A stretch of DNA of 11,512 nucleotides, taken from the NCBI GenBank assembly GCA_016650115.1, contig JAENWI010000031.1, positions 1 through 11,512 of the forward strand, read 5' to 3'. This DNA is from Peptostreptococcaceae bacterium (GTDB lineage: Bacteria > Bacillota > Clostridia > Peptostreptococcales > Anaerovoracaceae). Under the pieces are notes generated by a model. The model worked only from the letters and a program-made list of their open reading frames with translations. It was not told the origin of the DNA and searched no databases. This document shows, one piece after another, positions 1 through 9,800 of the stretch. Numbering within the stretch: the first letter of the stretch is position 1; each line of letters opens with the position of its first letter. The position numbers and the translations under genes are program-made.

Positions 1-2349
1 AAAGAGAATTTTGATTTCGACTGGCAATTTCACAAAGGCAACATTGCAATGAAGCATGCTGTGAAAGCCGGTCAGCAAGGTGGAATAACAGATATCAATG
101 TGCAGGTTATAAACAAGCAGGATACAACCATTGACTACATGAACCCCAAAAGTGCCAAGGTGTTTTACCCATGCGACTGGAAAGGAGTAAATCTCCCGCA
201 CGACTGGGTGGTAGAAGGTACTTTTGTGCACGACGATAATTTAGGAAGTCAACCTGGCGGCAACGGATATTTGCCAACAGGCATTGGTTTTTACCGAAAA
301 GAATTTGAGGTTCCAGAGACGGACAAAGGACGAAAAATATCCATCGAGTTTGAGGGAATTTTCAGGAACAGTACCGTTTGGGTGAACGGTCATTACCTCG
401 GTAATCACAAAAGCGGCTACACACCTTCCAATTACGATTTGACCGATGTGCTGCGTTATGGCAACGAAGGTAAAAACGTCATTTTGGTGAAAGTTGATGC
501 CCGTCAGCCGGAAGGTTGGTGGTACGAAGGGGGCGGTATTTACAGGCATGTTTGGCTAATTAAAACCGATAGGTTGCATGTTGCCCGGTTCGGGACTTAT
601 GTCACTACACCCCGGGTTTCGGAAAATGAAGCGACAGTCAGCATAATAACCACCTTGATGAATGAAAATGAAACGGCAAAGAATGTTACGCTTGTTTCAA
701 AAATTGTTGATTGGAAAGGTTTTGTACTGGATACAAGAACTTCATCTCAGGACGTTGTCCCGCTTAGTACTATTGAAATTTCGCAGACAGGGACTATTCA
801 AAAACCTCTGCTCTGGTCACCTGAAACTCCAAATCTTTATAAAGTTCTGACGGAAGTTTCGGACAACGGTAATATTGTTGACACCTACGAAACCACGTTT
901 GGTGTCAGGACGATAGAGATCAACCGGGAAGGGGTCTTTCTCAATGGAAAGATTTATCCGGTGAAAGGCACCTGCAACCACCAGGATTTCGCAGGCGTTG
1001 GCGTTGCCCTTCCGGATAAAATAAACTGGTACAAATTGAAGTTGCTTAAAGAAGTCGGGAGCAATGGCTACCGTTGTTCGCATCATCCACCCACACCGGA
1101 ACTGCTTGATATGTGCGACAGCATAGGCCTGATTGTTCTGGACGAGAACCGCCACTTATCAAGTTCCGAAGAGGGTCTAAAGGATTTGACCACCATATTG
1201 CTCCGGGATCGTAACCATCCTTCAATATTTATGTGGTGCATGGAGAATGAAGAATCGCTTGAAGGCACCGAGATGGGACGAAGAATCCTGAAAACAATGG
1301 TTGAGACCACCCATAAAATTGACCCAACACGCCCAGTGACTGCTGCTATGAACCATGGCCGTAACACGGGCGGGTACAGCGATGTGCTCGATGTGGTGGG
1401 TTATAACTATGGAGATAAGGGATTGGCCTATGTGAAAGACCATGAAAAATACCCTGAGCGGGTAGAGTTTTGTACCGAATCGACAAGTTTTGTCTCGACA
1501 CGTGGCGAGTACGAGGACAATCATGAAAAAGGCTATGTTTCAAACCTCAAGACGTGGACTCCAAACTGGGGCCCTTTCCCTGGAGAAGACTGGGCGGATA
1601 TTGTGAAGTATCCTTATCTTGGAGGAACATTTGTTTGGACAGGGTTCGATTACCGGGGCGAACCTACGCCTTTTAGGTGGCCGTGTGTGACTTCTCATTT
1701 CGGGTTTATGGACATCTGTGGTTTCCCAAAAGACGGCTACTATGCGTACAAAGCGGCGTGGACAAATGAACCGGTGGTGCATATTTTTCCTCACTGGAAC
1801 TGGCCCGGGAAAAAAGGGGATAGTATCCAGGTTCAGTGTTATACAAATTGTGAAGAAGTAGAATTGTTCCTGAATGGAAAACGTATCGGCAGGCAAAAAG
1901 CTGTGCCTTTTCATAAATTGAAATGGAACCTTGTTTATCATCCGGGAAAATTGGAAGCACGGGGATATAAAGGCGGGAAAGTAATAACTAAAGATATTGT
2001 AGAGACAACCGGAGCTCCTTCACAAGTGACGTTGAACAGCGATTGTCAAACGCTCAAAGCCGATGGTTGCGATGTAGCTGTTCTCAGGGTGTCCATAAAA
2101 GATAAGAAAGGCAGAGTGGTACCAACAGCCGATAATCTGGTAAAATTCTCGGTTGAAGGGCCTGGTCGGATCATTGGCACAGGAAATGGAAACCCCAGTA
2201 GTCATGAACCGGACAAGGCCAATCAGCGTATGGCTTTTAACGGGTATTGCTTAGTTCTGGTTCAGGCAGATAAGCAAGCAGGGGAAATCCTGATAAAGGC
2301 ATCTTCCGATGCGCTAAAAGGTGATGAAGTGGTTCTTAACGTGAAATAA
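1..2349 (+). CDS. GH2 family glycoside hydrolase (beta-galactosidase-like, DUF4982-type), 5' partial
   Basis: Probable exo-acting retaining beta-glycosidase of family GH2, most likely a beta-galactosidase. The frame is open from base 1, and the residues before the first ATG (position 49), FDFDWQFHKGN, match the usual GH2 N-terminal strand. The gene therefore starts upstream, and its signal peptide would lie outside the window. Numbering codons from base 1, the domains are: sugar-binding jelly roll about 40-190 (NLPHDW, GGNGYLPTG, FRNSTVWVNG); Ig-like sandwich about 195-305; TIM barrel about 310-600 with VKGTCNHQDFAG and SHHPPTPELLD; DUF4982-like about 615-675; and a GH2 C5-type domain to the end (GTGNGNPSSHEPDKA). 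The acid/base is Glu417 in MENEE (1249-1251) and the nucleophile is Glu493 in FCTES (1477-1479). Both are present, so the enzyme looks active. It lies 52 bases upstream of the fucosidase start and is probably co-transcribed with it. Family assignment is firm. The exact sugar is inferred, because this GH2 branch also contains other beta-glycosidases. Confidence 0.93.
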   Translation, partial: KENFDFDWQFHKGNIAMKHAVKAGQQGGITDINVQVINKQDTTIDYMNPKSAKVFYPCDWKGVNLPHDWVVEGTFVHDDNLGSQPGGNGYLPTGIGFYRKEFEVPETDKGRKISIEFEGIFRNSTVWVNGHYLGNHKSGYTPSNYDLTDVLRYGNEGKNVILVKVDARQPEGWWYEGGGIYRHVWLIKTDRLHVARFGTYVTTPRVSENEATVSIITTLMNENETAKNVTLVSKIVDWKGFVLDTRTSSQDVVPLSTIEISQTGTIQKPLLWSPETPNLYKVLTEVSDNGNIVDTYETTFGVRTIEINREGVFLNGKIYPVKGTCNHQDFAGVGVALPDKINWYKLKLLKEVGSNGYRCSHHPPTPELLDMCDSIGLIVLDENRHLSSSEEGLKDLTTILLRDRNHPSIFMWCMENEESLEGTEMGRRILKTMVETTHKIDPTRPVTAAMNHGRNTGGYSDVLDVVGYNYGDKGLAYVKDHEKYPERVEFCTESTSFVSTRGEYEDNHEKGYVSNLKTWTPNWGPFPGEDWADIVKYPYLGGTFVWTGFDYRGEPTPFRWPCVTSHFGFMDICGFPKDGYYAYKAAWTNEPVVHIFPHWNWPGKKGDSIQVQCYTNCEEVELFLNGKRIGRQKAVPFHKLKWNLVYHPGKLEARGYKGGKVITKDIVETTGAPSQVTLNSDCQTLKADGCDVAVLRVSIKDKKGRVVPTADNLVKFSVEGPGRIIGTGNGNPSSHEPDKANQRMAFNGYCLVLVQADKQAGEILIKASSDALKGDEVVLNVK

Positions 2350-2401
2350 ATTAATTAATTTCAAGATGGAAAAATCAGATAAATCAAATAAAATCAATAC
2401 T

Positions 2402-4483
2402 ATGAAGAGATATTTTTTGTTCGGAATAATTCTTTCAGCAAGTATAATCTTTACCGGCTGTAAGCAGACTAAAGCTCCTGCGCCTTACGGTCCCGTTCCA
2501 TCTGAAAACCAGCTCAGATGGCAGGATATGGAGTACTATGCTTTTGTCCACTTTTCACTGAATACCTACACTGACCAACCATGGGGGTATGGAAATGAAG
2601 ACATTAATCTGTTTAATCCTAAAGCTTTGGATTGCCGCCAGTGGGCTCGCATTTGCAAAGAGGCAGGGATGAAAGGGATCATTATTACAGCCAAGCACCA
2701 CTGCGGTTTTTGCCTGTGGCCTTCCAAATACACAGAGTATTCGGTAAAAAATGCTCCCTGGAAGGACGGCAAAGGCGACGTGGTGCGCGAACTGGCGGAT
2801 GCCTGCAAAGAATACGGCCTGAAGTTGGGCATCTATTTGTCGCCCTGGGATAGAAACAGTTCGGTTTACGGAAAACCTGAATACATTACGTATTTCCGGA
2901 ACCAGCTCACCGAACTTCTCACTAACTATGGAGATATTTTCGAAGTGTGGTTCGACGGTGCCAACGGTGGTTCGGGCTATTACGGGGGCACCAACGAAAC
3001 CCGGAAAATCGACCGTACAACCTATTACGATTGGAAAAATACTTACAAACTCGTTCGCAAACTACAGCCCAATATCGTCATCTGGAACGATGGCGGCGAC
3101 CGAGCTGACCTGCGCTGGGTTGGAACCGAAGGTGGCTCGGTTGGGGAAACAAACTGGAGTTTGTTGGACAGTACGGGCGACGTTCCTTACAATATGCTGC
3201 ATTATGGTTTGGAAGACGGGAACGCATGGGTGCCCGCCGAAGTGAATACCTCTATCCGGCCGGGATGGTTCTACCATCCAAGCGAGGACAGTAAGGTAAA
3301 AACCTTGCCCCAGTTGATGGAGACTTACTACAACTCCATTGGTCACAATGCTACCTTGTTGCTCAACTTTCCGATTATGCCCAATGGGTTGATCAATGAA
3401 AAAGATGAAAAAGTAGCATTGGAATTTTCCAAAGCGGTCAAGGAAGCGTTCGCTGTAAACCTGGTAGGAAAGAAGAATGTAACGGCGACGAATGTTCGTG
3501 GCAACAGTAACAAGTTTGGCGCTGACAAGGCTGTAGATAATGACATGGAAACGTATTGGGCAACCGACGACAGTGTAAAAACGGCCTCGCTGACCATTGA
3601 TTTTGGCCAGCCAACCACGTTCAACCGTTTTCTGGCTCAGGAATACATTCGTTTGGGACAACGGGTGAAAGCTTTTACTGTTGACGCTTTGGTTGATGGA
3701 AACTGGAAAGAGGTGGCCAAAGCCACAACGATTGGCTACAAACGTATCCTGCGCTTCCCGAATGTCACCGCAACACAGGTTCGTTTCAATATAACTGATT
3801 CAAAAGCTTGTCCGGTCATTTCGAATGTGGGTATTTTCGATGCCCCTCAAATTCTAACAGCACCTTCCATTATTCGCAATCAAGCGGGTGAAATCATCAT
3901 TACCCCAGCCAATCAGGAATCGGATGTTTACTACACGCTGGACGGGAGCGAACCGACCCCACAATCAAAAAAATACACGGCACCTGTTCAAACGGAAGGA
4001 AAGTTGAAAGTAAGGGCAATTGCGTATGATTCTAAGACGGGTAAAAGCAGTCCTGAGAGCGAGGATAAATTCGACCTTCCCCGGAAAGGCTGGAAAATTA
4101 TAGGTATTGACAATCAAAAAGCCTATGCCATTTTGGACGGAAATACAGCTACGGCATGGCATCAAAGCAAAGACAAGAAAATGCCGGTTGATCTGGTTAT
4201 TGATCTGGGGAAAGAAGAAAATCTCACAGGTTTCAGGTACTTTCCGGATCAAACCTTATGGGCCCCCGGCATCATTATGAACTATAAATTCTATGTCTCG
4301 AAGGACAAAAAAAGATGGAAACTGGTTAGCCAGGGTGAATTCTCCAACATAAAAAACAACCCGTTGTGGCAAACGAAAACCTTTGCGACAGAGAAAGCCT
4401 GTTACATCAAGCTTCAGGCTTTGAAAAATACGGAGGAGAACAACAATGTGGGATATGCCGAAGTGGATGTTATTACGAACTAA
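2402..4483 (+). CDS. GH29 alpha-L-fucosidase lipoprotein with two F5/8 type C domains
   Basis: Retaining exo-enzyme that removes alpha-linked L-fucose. I chose the ATG at 2402 because it opens a clean lipoprotein signal (MKRYFLFGIILSASIIFTGC, Cys20). The in-frame ATG at 2366 would add 12 polar residues and is the alternative start. Residues after the Cys (KQTK) are not acidic, so an outward-facing surface location is not indicated. The GH29 catalytic domain spans about 28-350. It has AKHHCGFCLWPS (about 97-108), APWKDGKGDVV, and the nucleophile Asp185 in EVWFDGA (2954-2956). EVNTSIRPGWFYH and the general pattern resemble subfamily GH29-B, which prefers alpha-1,3/1,4-fucose on branched glycans. 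Glu243 in GTEGG is my candidate acid/base. Accessory domains follow: F5/8 type C (CBM32-like) about 352-483, CHB_HEX_C_1-like about 484-557 (YYTLDGSEPT), and a second F5/8 type C about 560-693. The next gene starts 13 bases downstream. Family certain; subfamily inferred. Confidence 0.93.
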   Translation: MKRYFLFGIILSASIIFTGCKQTKAPAPYGPVPSENQLRWQDMEYYAFVHFSLNTYTDQPWGYGNEDINLFNPKALDCRQWARICKEAGMKGIIITAKHHCGFCLWPSKYTEYSVKNAPWKDGKGDVVRELADACKEYGLKLGIYLSPWDRNSSVYGKPEYITYFRNQLTELLTNYGDIFEVWFDGANGGSGYYGGTNETRKIDRTTYYDWKNTYKLVRKLQPNIVIWNDGGDRADLRWVGTEGGSVGETNWSLLDSTGDVPYNMLHYGLEDGNAWVPAEVNTSIRPGWFYHPSEDSKVKTLPQLMETYYNSIGHNATLLLNFPIMPNGLINEKDEKVALEFSKAVKEAFAVNLVGKKNVTATNVRGNSNKFGADKAVDNDMETYWATDDSVKTASLTIDFGQPTTFNRFLAQEYIRLGQRVKAFTVDALVDGNWKEVAKATTIGYKRILRFPNVTATQVRFNITDSKACPVISNVGIFDAPQILTAPSIIRNQAGEIIITPANQESDVYYTLDGSEPTPQSKKYTAPVQTEGKLKVRAIAYDSKTGKSSPESEDKFDLPRKGWKIIGIDNQKAYAILDGNTATAWHQSKDKKMPVDLVIDLGKEENLTGFRYFPDQTLWAPGIIMNYKFYVSKDKKRWKLVSQGEFSNIKNNPLWQTKTFATEKACYIKLQALKNTEENNNVGYAEVDVITN

Positions 4484-4496
4484 TTTCATTTTAAGG

Positions 4497-6854
4497 ATGT
4501 TTAAAACAATATTTTACATCACTTTTATCTTTTTACTGAGTGCAAACGCCCGGGGGCAAACAAGCTTTTTTGTTTCTCCCCAGGGTAGTGATGCGAATTC
4601 AGGAACTCAAACTAAGCCTTTTACCACAATCGAAAAGGCACAAATGGAGGCACGAAAAACACAGGGGCGTGTTAATGTTTATCTTCTGAAAGGCACCTAT
4701 TATTTAACCCGTCCAATCGTTTTTACTCCGGATGATTCAAGAAAGAAAGACGAGCAACTGATGCTGACGAATTTTGAAAATAAGAAAGTTACGATCAGCG
4801 GAGGCACACCTTTAAATTTAAAATGGGAAAAGTATAAAAATGGTATCTGGAAGGCCAAGGTGGATCAAAACCTTGTTTTTGATGAATTGATTGTCAATGG
4901 AGAATTACAGCACATGGCCCGGTATCCGAATTACAATCCTCATGCCCGCTATTTAAACGGAACGGCCGACGATGTTCTCAGCAAAGAACGTGTAGCTCGC
5001 TGGAAATCACCAGAAGGAGGATACATCCATGCGATGCATCCTGCCATGTGGGGAGACGTTCATTACATCATTACCGGAAAAGACGATAAAGGCGAACTTA
5101 CGCTTGAAGGCGGCTGGCAAAACAATCGTCCCATGGGAATGCATAAAAAGTACCGTTTTGTTGAAAATATTTTTGAGGAACTGGATACCGTGAACGAATG
5201 GTTTTACGATAAGAAAGTTAAAACGCTATATTATTATCCTCCTAAAGGACTGGACATTAAATTAGCTAAATTTGAATCTCCTCAAATAGCTCATTTATTT
5301 GAATTTAAAGGTTCCGAAGAGAACCCGGTAGAAAATATCACCGTCATGGGACTCCAATTGACTCAAACCCTGCGTACGTTCATGCAGAACAAGGAGCCCT
5401 TGCTGCGCAGCGACTGGACGATTTACCGCGGGGGTGCTGTGTTTTACAACGGTGCTGTAAATTGTGCCCTCGAAAATTGTAAGCTATACAATTTGGGAGG
5501 CAATGCCATCTTTTTCAATAAATACAATCGCAATTGTGAGGTGTCGGGATGTATGGTTTCCAAAATCGGGGCCAGTGCCGTCTGTTTCGTTGGCGATTCG
5601 AAGGCCGTGCGCTCTCCGAGCTTTAATTATTACCAGTTTGTTTCGTTGGCACAGCTTGATCGAACGCCTGGTCCCAAAACGAACAATTACCCGGCAGATT
5701 GTACCGTGTTTGATAACCTCATGTTTGATATTGGGCAGGTCGAAAAGCAATCGGCTGGTGTGGAACTATCCATGTGTCAGAGCATCACGGTAAGTCACAA
5801 CACCATTTACGATGTTCCCCGCGCCGGTATCAACGTGAGCGAGGGAACCTGGGGCGGTCATATCATTGAGTACAACGATGTGTTCAATACGGTACTGGAA
5901 ACGGGCGACCACGGCTCGTTCAATTCATGGGGACGCGATCGTTACTGGAATCCAAACAAAGCAATACTCGACTCAATTGTAGAAACCAATTTCGACCTTG
6001 CGCTGCTTGATGTGGTTAAACCCATCATCCTCCGCAACAACCGCATGCGTTGCGATCACGGCTGGGATATCGACTTGGATGACGGTTCAAGCAACTACCG
6101 CATTTACAATAACTTGTGTTTGAATGGCGGCATAAAACTGCGCGAAGGTGTTGACCGTGTCGTTGAAAACAACATCATGGTCAACAATACGTTCCATCCG
6201 CATGTGTGGTTTAAGAAAAGCAACGATGTGTTCAGGCATAACATCGTTTCAACCGATTATTTACCTATCAATGTAGAAGGCTGGGGCAAAGAAGTTGATT
6301 ACAATGTCTTTCTCGATTCAACTTCGCTTAAAGCAGCACAGGCCAGAGGAACAGATAAACATTCGGTGTGCGGTGAACTGGATTTTGTGGATTCTGAAAA
6401 AGGCGACTTTCGTTTGAAATCGGGTTCCGTTGCTTTCTCAGTTGGTTTTAAGAACTTTGCAATGGATAGCTTTGGAGTTGTTTCTCCAAATTTAAAAGCT
6501 CTGGCCAAGAAAGTACCATTGCCCAAGGTGATTGCCCTTGACAAAATAAAGAAAGGTGAACTAATCAATTTTATGGGAGCGAAGGTCAAAGATATTACAA
6601 CGCTTGGAGAACAATCGGCGACTGGTATGGATAGTATCCGAGGGGTACTGGTTGTTGAAGTGGCTCTTGGTTCGGCCGCATCCGGGTTTTTGAAGCCTAA
6701 CGATGTGATTCTGTCTCTCAATAATAAGAAAACAGATAAGTTGCGTGATTTGCTTGAGGCCCGCATGTCGGTTATCGGTTCAAGCACCGACATTGTTATT
6801 TTTCGTAACCAGAAAGAATTAAAGAAAAGGGTAGTATTGGGGAATAAGAAATAA
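4497..6854 (+). CDS. Secreted right-handed parallel beta-helix protein with C-terminal PDZ domain (possible GH141-like glycosidase)
   Basis: Probable exported polysaccharide-active enzyme; activity not established. I prefer the ATG at 4497, preceded by TTAAGG, over the ATG at 4446, which lies inside the fucosidase gene. The later start gives a typical signal peptide (MFKTIFYITFIFLLSANARG, cleavage after Ala18 or Gly20). The mature protein begins FFVSPQGSDANSGTQTKPF and contains GTYYL and VTISGG, the hallmark opening of Bacteroidota beta-helix glycosidases such as GH141 and GH120. A beta-sandwich-like insertion follows (about 100-270), then beta-helix coils rich in N, V and I (about 280-650) with turns such as NCALENCKLYNLGGNAIFF. 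Acidic motifs likely to sit in the active site are ETGDHGS (Asp471) and GWDIDLDDGSS (Asp524, 526, 528, 529); this is inference. Residues about 685-783 are a PDZ domain (GVLVVEVALGSAASGFLKPN). The next gene starts 22 bases downstream. GH141 fucosidases would fit beside GH29, but a lyase or another GH family is possible. Confidence 0.85.
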   Translation: MFKTIFYITFIFLLSANARGQTSFFVSPQGSDANSGTQTKPFTTIEKAQMEARKTQGRVNVYLLKGTYYLTRPIVFTPDDSRKKDEQLMLTNFENKKVTISGGTPLNLKWEKYKNGIWKAKVDQNLVFDELIVNGELQHMARYPNYNPHARYLNGTADDVLSKERVARWKSPEGGYIHAMHPAMWGDVHYIITGKDDKGELTLEGGWQNNRPMGMHKKYRFVENIFEELDTVNEWFYDKKVKTLYYYPPKGLDIKLAKFESPQIAHLFEFKGSEENPVENITVMGLQLTQTLRTFMQNKEPLLRSDWTIYRGGAVFYNGAVNCALENCKLYNLGGNAIFFNKYNRNCEVSGCMVSKIGASAVCFVGDSKAVRSPSFNYYQFVSLAQLDRTPGPKTNNYPADCTVFDNLMFDIGQVEKQSAGVELSMCQSITVSHNTIYDVPRAGINVSEGTWGGHIIEYNDVFNTVLETGDHGSFNSWGRDRYWNPNKAILDSIVETNFDLALLDVVKPIILRNNRMRCDHGWDIDLDDGSSNYRIYNNLCLNGGIKLREGVDRVVENNIMVNNTFHPHVWFKKSNDVFRHNIVSTDYLPINVEGWGKEVDYNVFLDSTSLKAAQARGTDKHSVCGELDFVDSEKGDFRLKSGSVAFSVGFKNFAMDSFGVVSPNLKALAKKVPLPKVIALDKIKKGELINFMGAKVKDITTLGEQSATGMDSIRGVLVVEVALGSAASGFLKPNDVILSLNNKKTDKLRDLLEARMSVIGSSTDIVIFRNQKELKKRVVLGNKK

Positions 6855-6876
6855 AATTTCAATATTTGAAATAAAG

Positions 6877-9800
6877 ATGATCATGAAAGATTTATTGCTC
6901 TGCATATTTTGCGCGACTGCATTATTAACAATAGGAAGTACGAATGCACAAGACGTTCACGATTGGGAAAATCCCAATGTCATAGGCATTAACAAGGAAA
7001 ATTCCCATTCATATAGTTTTCTGGAGGAACAAAAGGCGAATGACCCAATGGTTCGGTCGCTCGATGGTATTTGGAAATTCAAATGGTCGCCCGACCCGCA
7101 ATCACGGCCCGTTGATTTTTATGCCGAAAGTTATTCGACGAGTGATTGGGATGATATCGTGGTTCCCGGAAATTGGGAACTCCAGGGATTTGGCACGCCA
7201 ATTTACACCAACTTTACCTATCCTTTCAAACGCGATCAACCAAAGGTTACTGAGCAGCCTGACAAACTTTACACAAGTTTTCTTCACCGGGATCCCGTTG
7301 GCAGTTATTGCACCCCTTTTTCAGTGCCTGAAAACTGGGACAACAAACTTGTGTTTCTTAATTTCGGAGGTGTGCGGTCGGCCATGTATGTATGGGTAAA
7401 CGGGAAGAAAGTCGGTTATAGCCAAAATTCGATGACGCCTGCCGAATTTGATATCACAAAGTATATTCAAAAAGGAGAAAATAAGCTGGCCGTGGAAGTT
7501 TACCGGTGGAGCGACGGCAGTTACTTGGAAGATCAAGACATGTGGCGATTGAGCGGCATATTTCGGGATGTGGATTTGATAGCAAATCCTAAAACGTTTA
7601 TCAAGGATTTCTTTGTAAAAGCCATACCGGACAATTCTTTTGACAACGCAGATGTTTCAATAAACCTGACCATTGATAACCGTTCGGAACAACCAGTTTC
7701 GGGCTTGTTGTTGGAAGGTGAAATTACTGGTTACTCCAAAACGGGAGGTATCGTTGACATTCCTTTAACTGAAAAAGTTCCGGCTGTCGGTCAGTCAAAA
7801 CAGGTTTCGCTTGTAATGAAATCATCAATAACCAAACCCCTGCTTTGGTCGGCTGAAACGCCCGATCTGTACCATCTTTCATTAAAATTAAGAAACGGGA
7901 AGGGGAAAATCCTTGAAAAAGCCGAATGTTATTTTGGAGTACGCAAAATTGAAGTTCGGGGACAGGTTTTTTATGTGAATGGGAAAGCTGTCAAATTGAA
8001 GGGAGTGAACCGTCATGAACATCATCCGCGAACCGGAAAACATATTGACCGGCAAACAGTTATAAAAGATATTGAGTTGATGAAACAGGCCAACATCAAC
8101 ATGGTTCGCACCAGTCACTATCCAAACGATCCGATATTTTACGAATTGTGCGACAAGTATGGATTGTATGTGATGGACGAAACTAACCAGGAATCGCACG
8201 GCTATGGAATCGGGAACAGCATTATCGGTGATAATTCGGCATGGAAAAAAGCACTTGTTTCAAGGATTGTCTCAATGGTTGAACGGGATAAAAACCATGC
8301 CTGCGTGATCATGTGGTCGCTTGGAAATGAAAGTGGTCGTGGCCGGAACTTGATAGCGATGGCCGATACGGTAAAAAAACTGGATCCAACACGACTGGTA
8401 TTTTCCGATACCCAGCGCGATGTTTCTGCCATTTACGACGATGGTTATTTACCACCTGATAAATTTAAAAAATTGGCTGACGACATCAGCGACAAACCTG
8501 TTTTCATGCGTGAATACGCACATGCGATGGGAAATTCCGAAGGAAACCTGCAAGAGTATTGGGATATTATCTACGCTGATTCAAGTATTGTTGGTGCGGC
8601 CATCTGGGATTGGGTGGATCAGGGAATCGCCAAAAAAATTGATGGTTCTCCAATGAGGTACGATCAGCATCCTGCCAGTTTAAAACTGAAAGATGATGAG
8701 TTTTGGGCGTATGGCGGCGATTTTGGCGATCAGCCTAACGATGGTGCATTTTGTATTAATGGGTTGGTTGGGCCGGACAGGGTGCCGCACCCGCATTATT
8801 ACCAAGTTCAGAAAGTATATCAGTACATAGACTTCGAGCTGGAGAACAAAAACCCGCTGAAGGTGAAAGTCATTAATCGTTACGATTTTACTTCTACCAA
8901 TAAGTTTGATTTGGTCTACGAATTCCTTGTGAACGGGAAAGTGACAAAAACAGGACAGTTAGACTGCCCGTCGGTTGCCCCCGGAAAATCACACGATGTT
9001 TTACTTGACCTTCCCAAAGAATATGAAAACTGGAATGGTGAAGTTATCCTGAATGTGTATGCCCGTTTAAGAAAACCTACTCTTTGGGCCGAAACCGGAT
9101 TTACAGTTGCTCGTGAACAGTTCGTTCTGAAAACCGTCACTCCTCTAAAAATCGCTGCCGAAGGCACCATACCCGTAGTTGACGAAACTCCTTCAAATAT
9201 TAAAGTCGAGGCAGGTTCTATCATATTTAATTTTGATAAAACGAGCGGTGCGTTAACCAGTTGGAAGGCGAATGACAAAGAGTTGCTCAAAGGCAGCCTG
9301 GAACCTTATTCCTGGAAACCTGCAAACGATAACCAGAAAAGGAACGGTTACGATAAGCGGCTTGGTAAATGGAAACATGCCGGTGCTACCCGAAAGGTTC
9401 AAAATGTTCAGGTTCAGAAATATCAGGGATTGGCCATTATCACTTTCAATATGAAACTTCCTGCCGTTGGTGCATCGTATCAATTGACTTATTCGATCAA
9501 TGGAGCCGGGAAATTGCAAGTTGAGGCTGCGTACACACCGGAATCTGATACTATCCCGCTGATACCCAAATTCGGCATGCGAATGAGAATACCTTCGGAA
9601 TTGAACACAATTGACTGGTATGGACGCGGGCCTTTCGAAAATTATCCCGATCGCAAAACCGGCTACCCGATTGGATTAAACGAATTGAAACTCGAAAACT
9701 TCATAACCGATTATGTGGTGCCGCAGGATAATTCCAATCGCTGCGATGTTCGCTGGTTCACCTTTTCGAACCGCAATGAGGGAAGCATGAAAGTGACCGG

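Noticed and set aside
3062..3661. 199-codon minus-strand open frame opposite the GH29 gene
   Set aside because: It lies entirely within a strongly supported gene, shows no recognisable motif, and is a composition shadow.
6299..6862. 187-codon minus-strand frame opposite the end of the beta-helix gene
   Set aside because: It overlaps the PDZ-coding region antisense, and its Ser/Thr/Pro-rich translation has no domain signature.
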